Positions 34,216 to 43,358 of a DNA stretch of 64,000 nt are shown piece by piece. The notes below the pieces were generated by a model. It made no database searches. It was given only the letters and a program-made list of their open reading frames with translations, and had not been told where the DNA came from. The stretch is taken from assembly GCA_964578835.1 (NCBI GenBank), contig CAZOEL010000002.1:62001-126000 (forward strand). The letters are read 5' to 3'. Source of the DNA: CAZOEL01 sp964578835 (lineage in GTDB: Bacteria > Desulfobacterota > Syntrophobacteria > Syntrophobacterales > Syntrophobacteraceae). Within the stretch, counting starts at the first letter, position 1; the number at the start of each line of letters is the position of its first letter. Made by a program: the position numbers and the translations under genes.

Positions 34216-34919
34216 AACCAAAGTTCTCCTGTTTTGATGAAAAAGTATTCTGCCGCAAAGATCATGAGAAGACCGAAAAACCTCTGCACTCGTCTCATCC
34301 AGAGTCCTGAGCGCGGAAGGGAAGCAAGAATGCCCGTAAAAGTGCCGACAAAAATGACGAGCGCTCCCATACCATAAGCGAAGGCAAAAAGCATGCCGAT
34401 CCCCCAGATGACGCTCTGACCAGTGGCGACGATCGAGAGCAATACTGCGAGAACCGGAGTCGTACAGGTGCTCACGACCAAAGCCGATGCTCCTCCGAGC
34501 AAGATGCTCGTGAGGATGTCATGACCGGGAAGATCCTTTACCTGAAGGCGGTTCAAGAATGCCGGAGGAGTGAGTGGGACGGCTTCCAGCATTGCTAGTC
34601 CGAAGAAAAGACAAATGTTTCCGACAAAGAGATAGGTCCATGGGTTTGTCGTCAGAGCTCCGAAAAACTGCCCGGAAAGCGCTGCAAAAGCTCCAAGGGC
34701 TGAATAGACGATGGCTAGGCCAAAGACATAAAATATGGACAGGACGAATCCCCGCCAGCGGCTTCCCTGAGCCTTCGATCCGATAAAGGCAACCGTTATG
34801 GGCAGCATGGGATAGCTGCAGGGGGTTAAGCTCGCCAGCATTCCTCCGCCGAAAGAGAGAAGAACAGCCAATAGAGGATGGGTTCCGGCTATGCCTTCAA
34901 GTTGATTTAGGAAATCCAA
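34212..34919 (-). CDS. ccdA: CcdA/DsbD-like transmembrane thiol transporter
   Basis: 235 aa with six hydrophobic helices. The two redox cysteines are C34 (LTPCSYP) and C152 (VVSTCTTP), both followed by the conserved proline. The family passes electrons from cytoplasmic thioredoxin across the membrane to periplasmic partners. The start is TTG 34919 with AAGGA at 7 nt. Its stop overlaps the start of the TlpA-like gene (ATGA), which supports a functional pair. The short CcdA form has no periplasmic DsbD domains. Confidence 0.88.
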   Translation of the reverse strand: MDFLNQLEGIAGTHPLLAVLLSFGGGMLASLTPCSYPMLPITVAFIGSKAQGSRWRGFVLSIFYVFGLAIVYSALGAFAALSGQFFGALTTNPWTYLFVGNICLFFGLAMLEAVPLTPPAFLNRLQVKDLPGHDILTSILLGGASALVVSTCTTPVLAVLLSIVATGQSVIWGIGMLFAFAYGMGALVIFVGTFTGILASLPRSGLWMRRVQRFFGLLMIFAAEYFFIKTGELWL

Positions 34920-34980
34920 ATCCGATCCTTCTTTTCAATCCTTGTTCAATGGCGATGCGGCGATGACCGAGGGATGTCGT

Positions 34981-35733
34981 TTACGCCGATTGCACCTGCG
35001 CCAGCAGTTTAAGGCTCTTTAAATCCTTTCGGATATGTTCGGAAACGAAATCCGACAAGGCATGGAGCAAGGGCGTCTTCCTTTCCTGTAATATATGCAG
35101 CCGCCATATCTTGTTCAAAGGAAGCCGCCGGGATTGCCTTATAAGGGCAAGTGTTCCCAGATCTACTGGAAATTGATCTTTTTGATGCGATTTGTGCTCC
35201 GCGCACGTCAATGTCCCTTGTCCCATTCGCCACCACCAGCGCGTCGCCGATCCTACGGGAAGCATGCAAACGCTGCACCTGTCAAGCGAAGGCAGGTAGC
35301 CCATGATATCCAAAAAGCGAAACATAAACAACAGCACAACGTTCAGTGGGTCCTTGTCTTCGGCCATCTGCCTCAAAGCTTCCTTCAGCAGATCGAAAAG
35401 ACCCTCATCTTTCTCGCCCTCCGGGACCATCTCCAGCATGACTTCACAAAGCAATGCCGAATATCCCCAACGATCGACTTCAGCTCGTAATGCTAAGTGC
35501 GGCTCGATTAGCTTGCAAGCTTCAATCCAAACCAGAGATTTTTTTTCCTTGTATGTCAAGTCCACAAGACTGCATGGCTCGAAAGCATGGACGAAGCGCT
35601 TCCGGCTTCTCCGGGCGCCCTTGGCTATGCCGGCGAGCTTTCCTCCGCTGCTTGTGTAGAAGATTATCAAGCGATCCGATTCTCCGTAATCGCGCGTTTG
35701 TAAGATGACTGCTTCGGTTTGGCGTATATTCAT
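34981..35733 (-). CDS. recO: DNA repair protein RecO
   Basis: 250 aa. It anneals single strands and loads RecA with RecR in the RecF pathway. The N-terminal OB fold reads MNIRQTEAVILQTRDYGESDRLIIFYTSSGGKLAGIAKGARRS, followed by a helical region and a possible zinc site (C157, C160 in RCSVCMLP, and TCAEH). Terminal segments SRRLPLNKIWRLH and HIRKDLKSLKLL are typical. The ribosome-binding site is weak. It sits between rodZ (98 bp upstream) and ccdA (61 bp downstream). Confidence 0.94.
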   Translation of the reverse strand: MNIRQTEAVILQTRDYGESDRLIIFYTSSGGKLAGIAKGARRSRKRFVHAFEPCSLVDLTYKEKKSLVWIEACKLIEPHLALRAEVDRWGYSALLCEVMLEMVPEGEKDEGLFDLLKEALRQMAEDKDPLNVVLLFMFRFLDIMGYLPSLDRCSVCMLPVGSATRWWWRMGQGTLTCAEHKSHQKDQFPVDLGTLALIRQSRRLPLNKIWRLHILQERKTPLLHALSDFVSEHIRKDLKSLKLLAQVQSA

Positions 35734-35831
35734 TTTTCAATATGGCCAGTCATGGCGATGGAGGTCCAAAGAGGCGACGGAATCGACTGATGCAGTCCGC
35801 ACTGGCTCGAAATGAGCTTCCGCTCTTCACG

Positions 35832-36749
35832 CTACGGGGTCTTGGGCGTTTGGGGCTTTTCCGGGATGGGCAAGGTAAGGCGCTGTGTTTGCCCGGCTTT
35901 GCCCGTGGGGGCGATGGGCTGTCCGTCCCATTTCATCTGGAGGCCTTTTGCATTTTTCAATTCAATCTGCACGCTTTCCAACTCAGCCCATTCCCGCTTT
36001 TCGCCCGGATTCAGTACGACGGTCTGAGCGTCTTTCTTATCAATAATCATTTTGATGCGGGTTTTGCGACTTGCTTCCACCTCAAAGCGATGTTTTTTGG
36101 CGGTTTGCGAGGGCTCTACCGGCAAAACCTCAGCCGGCCTGGGGGTGAAGACATTGGCTTCGGGCGCCGGGGGACCGCCCTTGCCGCCACTCAGTGGCTC
36201 CGCGGCTCCAGGCGCTCTGGGCCCGGAGGGCTGCTCAGCGACGCTTTCAGTCGCCTTTTGCCCGGCGCTGTCGACTTTTCCCGCTGCAGCTTCCGGAAGA
36301 TCCGACGGTAGCTCCTGCTGAGGGAAGATTCCGGTTTTGATCGTCGGTAAGCTCATTTCGGACATTTGGGCCTCCCAGAGCCACATGCCTCCATAGAGCG
36401 TTCCCGCCAAAGCGATGATCATCATGAAAACCGGGAATATCCCAAGCCGCTTCTTTCCATAAACCGACTTCGACCATCGGCCATATTGTTTGATGCCGGC
36501 ATCCTGTCTGTCGTACCCCTTGATCTCAGCGGCGTGCGCGTCAACGATGGGCTGAGGATCGATCCCCATGGCCGCGCAGTAAGCGCGGATGAAGCTGCGA
36601 ATAAGGATGGCTGCGCCGATCTTTTCGAATTCTCCTTCTTCTATCGCTTCGATAACGCTGATGCTGATATTCGCCTTCGCGGAGACTTCATCTATCGTGA
36701 GCCCCCGATTAAGGCGCTCGGCTTTCAGTTGGTTTGCCAGTTCGCTCAT
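35832..36749 (-). CDS. rodZ: RodZ-like cytoskeletal membrane protein
   Basis: 305 aa. The cytoplasmic helix-turn-helix (residues 1-70, LKAERLNRGLTIDEVSAKANISISVIEAIEEGEFEKI) that binds MreB in characterised homologues is followed by a basic stretch, one membrane helix (about 104-125, IFPVFMMIIALAGTLYGGMWLW), a Pro/Ala/Gly-rich linker and a C-terminal beta domain (DUF4115 type, FEVEASRKTRIKMIIDKKDAQ). A typical topology for RodZ, which supports rod shape. GGGGAATTCC precedes the ATG. It is 21 bp after the SurA-like gene. Confidence 0.85.
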   Translation of the reverse strand: MSELANQLKAERLNRGLTIDEVSAKANISISVIEAIEEGEFEKIGAAILIRSFIRAYCAAMGIDPQPIVDAHAAEIKGYDRQDAGIKQYGRWSKSVYGKKRLGIFPVFMMIIALAGTLYGGMWLWEAQMSEMSLPTIKTGIFPQQELPSDLPEAAAGKVDSAGQKATESVAEQPSGPRAPGAAEPLSGGKGGPPAPEANVFTPRPAEVLPVEPSQTAKKHRFEVEASRKTRIKMIIDKKDAQTVVLNPGEKREWAELESVQIELKNAKGLQMKWDGQPIAPTGKAGQTQRLTLPIPEKPQTPKTP

Positions 36750-36770
36750 GGAATTCCCCGGGACATCGAA

Positions 36771-37736
36771 TCAAAGGGAAATCTTGATGAAAGCCCGCGA
36801 CTCGAGATCGCGAACCCATTCTTCATATTTCCTGTTCATCTCCCGCTGCTGGAGCTCTTTACGCGCTTTCTGGCGAGCGCCGGGATCCGAAGCGCTCAGC
36901 GCCTGTTTTTCCACGTCTGTGACTTTCACAATATAATAGCCTCCGGGCGTCTTTACCACATCACTCGTGGCGCCGACCTTCAGTCCACGTATGGCGGCTT
37001 CCAGCGGGGGCGCGAGCTCTTCAGCGGCGATATAGCCAATGTCTCCGCCGTCCTCGGGCGCGGGTCCCTTGGAGTGCGCCTTGGCCATGCGGGCAAAATC
37101 GGCGCCCCCCTGTAGTTGATCGTGTATCTCGCGAGCCTGCTTTTCAATGGCGCCGGCCTGCTGGCCTGATGAGCCTCCGGGAGTGGGAAGAAAAATCAAA
37201 GAGATGCGAGTGCGCTCCTTTGATGAGCCCTGCTCCGATTTCAAATAAGCATCCACCTGTTCTTCCGTTATCAGTATTTTTGACTTCAGAACGCGATCGA
37301 TCAAGCGAGTCCGTTCCAATTGCTTCTTGATCTCTTCACGGAACTGCTCGACCGTCTTTCCGCTCTGAGCAAGCACATATTCGAACTGAGAGTCGTTGAC
37401 GCCGTTGTCCTTTTTGATTCCTTCAATAGCCGTGTCGACCTCTTTTTTGCCTACGTTGATCTTGAGACGCTCTATCTCCGCCTCCGCCAACTTCTCTTGA
37501 ATGAGGAGGTTCAGCACTTCACGCTCCAGTTGCGCCCGATCGGCAAGAGAAGCGTTCTTTGCATCAGGCGCGAGCTTTTCAATATCCCCCAGGCGCGCCT
37601 TTAGATCACTATAAAGAATGATGTCTCCGTTTACCGTCGCCACTATCTTGTCCAACGTTTCCACCTGCGCCTGTGCGGCTCCAGTCAAAAAAACGAAGAG
37701 AATCCATGTAAAATAGGCTTTAAGACTAACTTTCAT
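36771..37736 (-). CDS. SurA-like periplasmic peptidyl-prolyl isomerase / chaperone
   Basis: 321 aa. A signal peptide (MKVSLKAYFTWILFVFLTGAAQAQ) is followed by a SurA N-terminal chaperone domain (VNGDIILYSDLKARL, LIQEKLAEAEIERL), and one parvulin domain (ISLIFLPTP, FARMAKAHSKGPAPEDGGDIGYI, APPLEAAIRGLKVGATSDVVKTPGGYYIVKVTD). E. coli SurA has two parvulin domains; this protein has one, so it fits the shorter family. It probably helps outer-membrane protein folding. GGAGGA lies 8 nt before the ATG. The order mfd, this gene, rodZ, recO has little spacing after the mfd gap. Confidence 0.88.
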   Translation of the reverse strand: MKVSLKAYFTWILFVFLTGAAQAQVETLDKIVATVNGDIILYSDLKARLGDIEKLAPDAKNASLADRAQLEREVLNLLIQEKLAEAEIERLKINVGKKEVDTAIEGIKKDNGVNDSQFEYVLAQSGKTVEQFREEIKKQLERTRLIDRVLKSKILITEEQVDAYLKSEQGSSKERTRISLIFLPTPGGSSGQQAGAIEKQAREIHDQLQGGADFARMAKAHSKGPAPEDGGDIGYIAAEELAPPLEAAIRGLKVGATSDVVKTPGGYYIVKVTDVEKQALSASDPGARQKARKELQQREMNRKYEEWVRDLESRAFIKISL

Positions 37737-37860
37737 GCAAACTTCCTCCGGTAAAAAAGTCGGAATAACTCGGGCAGAGAGGCGATACGCTGAACAGTAG
37801 AAAAAGAATGGGTGAAAATGCGCTCATTAGAGCTCTCGTCTCTTATGCTTCGCGGCGCAC

Positions 37861-40800
37861 TCAACCGCTCGACTGCTGACAAAGCCCTTCGTCAGTAACA
37901 TGTTCGCCAAGCTCTTGCAAGATCCTTTTAAGCCGCGCCAGACGCTGGGGCAGGTGCTTTCCCCATATCTCCATCTTGAGCTTTCTATCCCCCAACGGAA
38001 GGAAATCGTACTTCTTCTCGCGTAGAAATGAAAGCAATCGTAAAAACTCGGCCTGCCCGGCGAAATGGAGCGTAAAGGATTCCTCGTCTCCGTCCAGGCG
38101 GATGATGCCGAAGCGCTTGAAGAGCAATCGGGTCTTGGCAAGCAAGACGAGATTTCTGACGCTGTCCGGAAACGGACCGAATCGGTCTCTCCATTCAGAG
38201 GCCAGGCTGTCAACGGATTCTTCATCGGATAGAGTCGCCAGCCTCTTATAAGCCAGGAGTCTCTGATCCGTATCGGGAATGAAAGATTCCGGCAGAAAAA
38301 CGGAAAGAGGAATGTTGATCTCGGGGTCTACGGCCTCGGGCTCAGCCTTTTCCCCCTTCTTTTCACGCATGGTTTTTTCCAGAAGCTCCAGGTACAGCTC
38401 ATAGCCAATGGCCGCGATATGTCCGGACTGAGCTGAACCGAGAATCGTTCCTCCTCCCCGTATCTGAAGATCGTTTAGAGCGATCTTGAAGCCCGAGCCG
38501 AGCTCGCTGAAGTCCAGGAGCGCTCTGAGCCTTTTTTGCGCATCCGGGGTAATCAGGTGCTCCCCTGGAATCAGTAGGTAGGCGTAGGCTTGTTCCTTGG
38601 ACCTCCCGACCCGGCCTCGAAGCTGGTATATCTGGGCAAGCCCGAACTTGTCCGCGCGGTTTATGATAATCGTGTTCGCCGCCGGGATGTCCAGCCCAGA
38701 TTCAATGATTGTCGTGCAGACGAGCACGTCGATTTTTCGGTGAACAAAATCGAGCATGATCTTCTCGAGCTCGCGCTCTTTCATCTGCCCATGCGCGACG
38801 GCTATCGAAGCTTCAGGGATCAGGCGACCGAGAAGCGCCCCCATCTGATAGATGCTCTGAACGTGATTATGCACGAAAAAGACTTGTCCTTTGCGGTTGA
38901 GCTCCCGATAGATAGCTTCTTTGATGGTGACTTCGTCATATTTGCACACAAAGCTTTCGATTGCGCGTCTATCCTGGGGCGGCGTTTCTATGGTGCTCAA
39001 ATCGCGAATGCCCGAGAGAGACATATGGAGAGTCCGTGGAATCGGAGTGGCGGTGAGAGTGAGAACGTCCACGGAGACTCTCAGCTGCTTCATCCTCTCT
39101 TTGTGCTTGACTCCAAATCGGTGCTCCTCGTCAATAATGAGAATTCCAAGATCTCGGAAAACGACATCCTTCTGAAGCAGACGGTGGGTTCCGACCACCA
39201 CGTCCACTGTCCCGGCTGCAAGCCCTTCCAGCACCTTCTTTTGCTGGGCTGCGGTCTTGAAGCGGCTGAGCGAGGCGACTTCCACCGGGAAGCCGGAGAA
39301 GCGCTCCACAATGGTCTGATAGTGCTGCTCGGCTAGAACGGTGGTCGGAACGAGCATTGCGGCCTGCTTTCCGTCCATTACGGCTCGGAATATGGCGCGC
39401 AGAGCGACCTCCGTCTTTCCATAGCCCACATCTCCACAGATAAGTCGGTCCATGGGGCGGGATGAGCTCATGTCGCTCAAGACATCTTCAATGGCTGATT
39501 CCTGATCCTGAGTCTCCTCATAGGCGAAAGTCGCCTCGAATTCCTTGAAATACTTGTCGGGAGGCGAGTACTGGAAGCCCTTGTCGAGTTGCCTGGAAGC
39601 GTAAAGCTCCAACAGTTCGTCAGCTATGCGCTCGGCGGATTCTCTCGCTTTCTTTTTGGCAGCCTCCCAGGATTTTCCTCCAAGCTTGTCGACGCGAGGA
39701 TTGTGTCCATCGAGCCCCAAGTATTTCTGGACCTTCTGGAGCTTGTCCACCGGCACATACAGCTTGTCTCCGTCCTGGTATTCGAGAAGCAGGAAATCAC
39801 TTTCGGTTCCCCTCAGGCTGAGGTGCGCCAGTTCCTTGTAAACGCCGATTCCGTGGTCCACGTGGACCACGAGGTCTCCGAGATGAAGATCCTGGAAAGA
39901 GTTGAGGAAGATTCCCGATATCGGCTTTCTTGAACGGGATTTGGACCTCTTCCCGAAGATCTCTTCTTCGCAAACGACGGCCACCTTCTCCTTGGGCCAG
40001 TAGAATCCTTTCTCGAGCGACCCTACCAGGATCTTGAGCGCTGGAGCGTCATAGGATTCTTCGCCGAAGGAGAGCTCGCTGAAGATGGTTTTCACGTCGT
40101 AGTTTTCGAGCAGCTCAACGAGTCTTCTCGCCCTTTCCTTGTGCCGACAAACGAGAAACGGGCTCACGCCGTCTCGCGTCCATGTCCGGCATTGCAGCGC
40201 AAGGGGCTCGAGAAGCTTTTCCCGGCTCTGGTGGGCGCCTATGGCAAGGGTCAGATCCTCGAGACTCTTCACGCCCATATGGAAAGTTCGAAGAGGGGCT
40301 CCCGCCTCCTCGAGAGGATTGACCCGAATCTGTTGGAATGGCTCGCATGCTTTATCCAAGCCTTCGGGATCAATGAAGAGCTCTTCAGGCGGCCTCTTCC
40401 AATCGTGTGGAGAAGAATCCTCGCCGTCTTTGAGCGTGATGTTCAGATAGCGCTCTTCCGTCTCCTTGCGGATCTGCGCGGCATCGGACCAAACGAGCGC
40501 GGTGTGCGTCTCGGGATAATCTAAAAGTGTCGCTGTCTTTTCATAAAATACGGAGAGAATCGGCTCGAAGGCGCCCAGTTGGTGACCTTCCTGAAACTTG
40601 TCCAGCCATATATTTCCAGCGGCGGGAGTGAGCCGCTCCTTTTTGACATCTTCAAAAACGGCTTCCTGAGCGCGCTCGCGTGCGGTGGAATCGAATACGA
40701 TCTCGCTTGCGGGCAACAGCAGGGCGTCTTCCATGATTCCCATGGAGCGCTGGTTGCTCGGGTGGAACAGGCGAATGGATTCCAGTTCGTCGCCGAAAAA

Positions 40801-41454
40801 TTCCAATCGGAGCGGCCAACGATAGAGAGGGGCGTATATATCGATCACTCCGCCACGTCGGCTGAAATCGCCGTACTCTTCGACGAGAGACACATGATAA
40901 TAGCCACGTTCCGCAAGACGGCCGCAGAGCGCTTCCGGATCGATCTGCTCGCCTTTCACAAGATACTCGACATGTTTCACAAGAGCTTCGGGCGGCATGA
41001 GCCGCTCCATCATCGCCAGCGCCGACGTTGCGACCACGACCGGGGATGACGCCGATCGCAGAGCATAGAGAGTTTCAATGCGTCTGGCCGTGGTTTCCAT
41101 CTTTCCGATGGATTGAACCTTATGTCCCGTGCGGGAAGGAAAATACCAGAGGCGGCGGCTTAACGGAGAATCCGGCTTTTGGGTATCTTTACCCCAAAAG
41201 AACGACAGCGCCTCGAAAAACTTCTCCGCCTCCCTATCGGTTGGCGCTATGAAGAGGAAGGAATTTCGCAAAGCCCTCATTCCCTGAGCCAGCAGGTACG
41301 CTATGGCCGCCTGGGTTCCCCCGCGCAGGGACGCCGATTCTCTGGAGCTCCTCAAAAAGGAGATTATCTCGGCGGAATCGCTCTTGGAAAAGTCTGTTTC
41401 AGAATTGCCTTCGAATGTCGGGATCATTTCTTCTCGATATGCCGATATACTCAT
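37861..41454 (-). CDS. mfd: Transcription-repair coupling factor
   Basis: 1197 aa. It displaces stalled RNA polymerase and recruits UvrABC. Domains in order: UvrB-like N terminus (GGTQAAIAYLLA, PSRTGHK), RNA-polymerase-interaction Tudor-like domain (LGDLVVHVDHGIGVYKEL), helicase with Walker A GDVGYGKTEVA, DEEHRFGV, TATPIPRTLHMS and QLRGRVGRSKE, and the TRCF C-terminal domain. The frame is open to 41562, but there the ribosome-binding site is absent; ATG 41454 is chosen, also with a weak site. It is divergent from selA. Confidence 0.95.
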   Translation of the reverse strand: MSISAYREEMIPTFEGNSETDFSKSDSAEIISFLRSSRESASLRGGTQAAIAYLLAQGMRALRNSFLFIAPTDREAEKFFEALSFFWGKDTQKPDSPLSRRLWYFPSRTGHKVQSIGKMETTARRIETLYALRSASSPVVVATSALAMMERLMPPEALVKHVEYLVKGEQIDPEALCGRLAERGYYHVSLVEEYGDFSRRGGVIDIYAPLYRWPLRLEFFGDELESIRLFHPSNQRSMGIMEDALLLPASEIVFDSTARERAQEAVFEDVKKERLTPAAGNIWLDKFQEGHQLGAFEPILSVFYEKTATLLDYPETHTALVWSDAAQIRKETEERYLNITLKDGEDSSPHDWKRPPEELFIDPEGLDKACEPFQQIRVNPLEEAGAPLRTFHMGVKSLEDLTLAIGAHQSREKLLEPLALQCRTWTRDGVSPFLVCRHKERARRLVELLENYDVKTIFSELSFGEESYDAPALKILVGSLEKGFYWPKEKVAVVCEEEIFGKRSKSRSRKPISGIFLNSFQDLHLGDLVVHVDHGIGVYKELAHLSLRGTESDFLLLEYQDGDKLYVPVDKLQKVQKYLGLDGHNPRVDKLGGKSWEAAKKKARESAERIADELLELYASRQLDKGFQYSPPDKYFKEFEATFAYEETQDQESAIEDVLSDMSSSRPMDRLICGDVGYGKTEVALRAIFRAVMDGKQAAMLVPTTVLAEQHYQTIVERFSGFPVEVASLSRFKTAAQQKKVLEGLAAGTVDVVVGTHRLLQKDVVFRDLGILIIDEEHRFGVKHKERMKQLRVSVDVLTLTATPIPRTLHMSLSGIRDLSTIETPPQDRRAIESFVCKYDEVTIKEAIYRELNRKGQVFFVHNHVQSIYQMGALLGRLIPEASIAVAHGQMKERELEKIMLDFVHRKIDVLVCTTIIESGLDIPAANTIIINRADKFGLAQIYQLRGRVGRSKEQAYAYLLIPGEHLITPDAQKRLRALLDFSELGSGFKIALNDLQIRGGGTILGSAQSGHIAAIGYELYLELLEKTMREKKGEKAEPEAVDPEINIPLSVFLPESFIPDTDQRLLAYKRLATLSDEESVDSLASEWRDRFGPFPDSVRNLVLLAKTRLLFKRFGIIRLDGDEESFTLHFAGQAEFLRLLSFLREKKYDFLPLGDRKLKMEIWGKHLPQRLARLKRILQELGEHVTDEGLCQQSSG

Positions 41455-41671
41455 CTTATTTCTGCATTGGCCCGTCAGGTCGTAAGAAATGACTTCACCG
41501 GGCTCGATGGTTAGTGTTAGTCTCGGAATCGATTTTGCGCCTATTCGTAATCGATTATGCAACCATGAAGTATAACCAAGTGAGCCCTGGAAATAAAGCC
41601 TTCAGTCGCTCGCGTCTTCTCTGCGCTGAAGGCTTGGCAGGCATATCGGATCGAAGGAGAGAACAGAACCC

Positions 41672-43075
41672 ATGACCGAGCCCACGATACAAGAAACTTT
41701 GCGCAAACTTCCAAGCGTTGACGCCCTGCTGCAGTTGGACGCGATTCGCGATGCGCTGGCCAGCCATCCAAGAAGGCTGGTGGTTGACAGCGTTCGCCAT
41801 GTGCTCGACGAAACGAGGAAGGGGTTGATTAAACGGGAAGCTATAGAAATGGATCTCGCCCCTGAGCGCTTCATTGAGCCAATTCTTGCTCGCCTTGATG
41901 TCATAAGCGATTTCACGCTGAAGACCGTCATCAACGCCACGGGCATTGTAATCCATACAAACCTCGGGAGATCTCTTCTGCCCGAGGAGGCGATCGAAAG
42001 ATTGCAGGCGCTGTGCCGCAACTACAGCAACCTCGAGTACGACCTCGAGGCCGGTCGACGCGGCTCGCGCTATGTCCATGCCGAGGAGATTCTCTGCGAA
42101 CTGACCGGCTCCGAGGCCGCCCTTGTGGTGAACAATAACGCCGGCGCAGTCCTCCTCGTTTTGAGCACGCTTGCAAAAGGGAAAGAAGTCGTTGTCTCCA
42201 GAGGGCAGCTTGTAGAGATTGGGGGCTCTTTCCGCATCCCTGACGTCATGGCGAGCAGCGGGGCTATGCTTCGGGATGTCGGCTGCACCAACCGGACTCA
42301 CTCGAGAGATTACGAACAGGCGATCAACGAGCATACGGCCATGCTTTTGAAGGTTCATACGAGCAACTACCGGATTATAGGGTTCACCTCCGAAGTCTCG
42401 CTCGAAGAACTGGTCGAGCTTGGAAAGAAGCATGGACTCCCGGTTATGGAAGATCTTGGGAGCGGTTCATTTGTTGATTTCTCGCGTTTTGGGCTGCGAG
42501 GGGAGCCCACCGTGCAGGATGCCATCCGGGCGGGAGCCGATGTCGTAACATTCAGCGGCGATAAGCTGTTGGGTGGACCTCAGGCGGGGATCGTACTGGG
42601 AACGAAGGAGCTTATCGCCCGATGTAAAAAGAATCCGCTCACTCGCGCTCTAAGAGTGGACAAAATGACTCTGGCGGCGCTTGAAGCTGTCCTGCGCCTT
42701 TATAGAGATGAAAGGCAGGCTTTGGAGCGGGTGCCTACGCTTCGGATGATCACAACGCCTGTGATCGAGCTTGATGAGCGAGCCAATCAACTGGCCGATA
42801 TCCTTCGGGCCGGGGATGAGCGAAAACGATTCGATATAAGCGTGCAGTCGGGTTTTTCACAGGTCGGAGGCGGATCTCTTCCGGGCTATGACCTGGAGAC
42901 CCGAGTCGTGGCCGTTCGTTCGCCTTTCATGAGCACCCGCAAGCTCGAGTCCACCCTCAGGGGCGGAAAACCGCCCATTATCGGCCGCATCGAAGCCGAT
43001 CTCCTCCTCCTCGACGTCCGCACCCTCCTGCCGGACGACTTCGGCGTCATTCAGAGCGCATTCGAGAAGCTGTGA
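41672..43075 (+). CDS. selA: L-seryl-tRNA(Sec) selenium transferase
   Basis: 467 aa. The PLP enzyme converts seryl-tRNA(Sec) to selenocysteinyl-tRNA(Sec) with selenophosphate. Landmarks are RKLPSVDALL, INATGIVIHTNLGRSLL, VVNNNAGAVLLVL and the Schiff-base lysine K298 in FSGDKLLGGPQAG. Terminal GGGSLPG, R.PPIIGRIE are normal. AAGGAGAG lies 10 nt before ATG. selB and selD are not in the window; the next gene encodes an FtsH paralogue. The gene implies that the genome encodes selenoproteins. Confidence 0.96.
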   Translation: MTEPTIQETLRKLPSVDALLQLDAIRDALASHPRRLVVDSVRHVLDETRKGLIKREAIEMDLAPERFIEPILARLDVISDFTLKTVINATGIVIHTNLGRSLLPEEAIERLQALCRNYSNLEYDLEAGRRGSRYVHAEEILCELTGSEAALVVNNNAGAVLLVLSTLAKGKEVVVSRGQLVEIGGSFRIPDVMASSGAMLRDVGCTNRTHSRDYEQAINEHTAMLLKVHTSNYRIIGFTSEVSLEELVELGKKHGLPVMEDLGSGSFVDFSRFGLRGEPTVQDAIRAGADVVTFSGDKLLGGPQAGIVLGTKELIARCKKNPLTRALRVDKMTLAALEAVLRLYRDERQALERVPTLRMITTPVIELDERANQLADILRAGDERKRFDISVQSGFSQVGGGSLPGYDLETRVVAVRSPFMSTRKLESTLRGGKPPIIGRIEADLLLLDVRTLLPDDFGVIQSAFEKL

Positions 43076-43163
43076 CTCCTTTTGGCGCGTGAAGGTTTTA
43101 TCCGGATTTTATGCAATGCTCCTTTGTAGCGCCTTGATTCACGGAACGGGCGCATTGACTGAA

Positions 43164-43205
43164 GGGGGACAACGCATCTCAAAAACGTGGCAATGCGTTA
43201 GCCCC
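43164..43205 (+). terminator. Possible terminator after selA
   Basis: The hairpin pairs GGGG..AACGCAT with ATGCGTT..CCCC (internal mismatch loop of two bases), about 90 bp after the selA stop. Only a weak T tract follows. Confidence 0.4.
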
Positions 43206-43258
43206 TTCGCACCCATCCTTTACTTTCTTTCAGCCAATGCTCGCCCACGGACTCTCTT

Positions 43259-43287
43259 TTGACAAGGCTTTGTCCCATAGCTAGCTT
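43259..43287 (+). promoter_or_regulatory. Possible sigma-70 promoter of the ftsH paralogue
   Basis: TTGACA at 43259-43264 is 17 bp from TAGCTT at 43282-43287. The -35 is perfect and the -10 is poor. It would start transcription about 65 nt before the ATG. Confidence 0.35.
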
Positions 43288-43358
43288 TCCAGATAAAGGA
43301 TTGCAGAGGGAATCTTCTGATAAGATCCGAAATCCATCGAGAGAGTCGAGGTATAGCA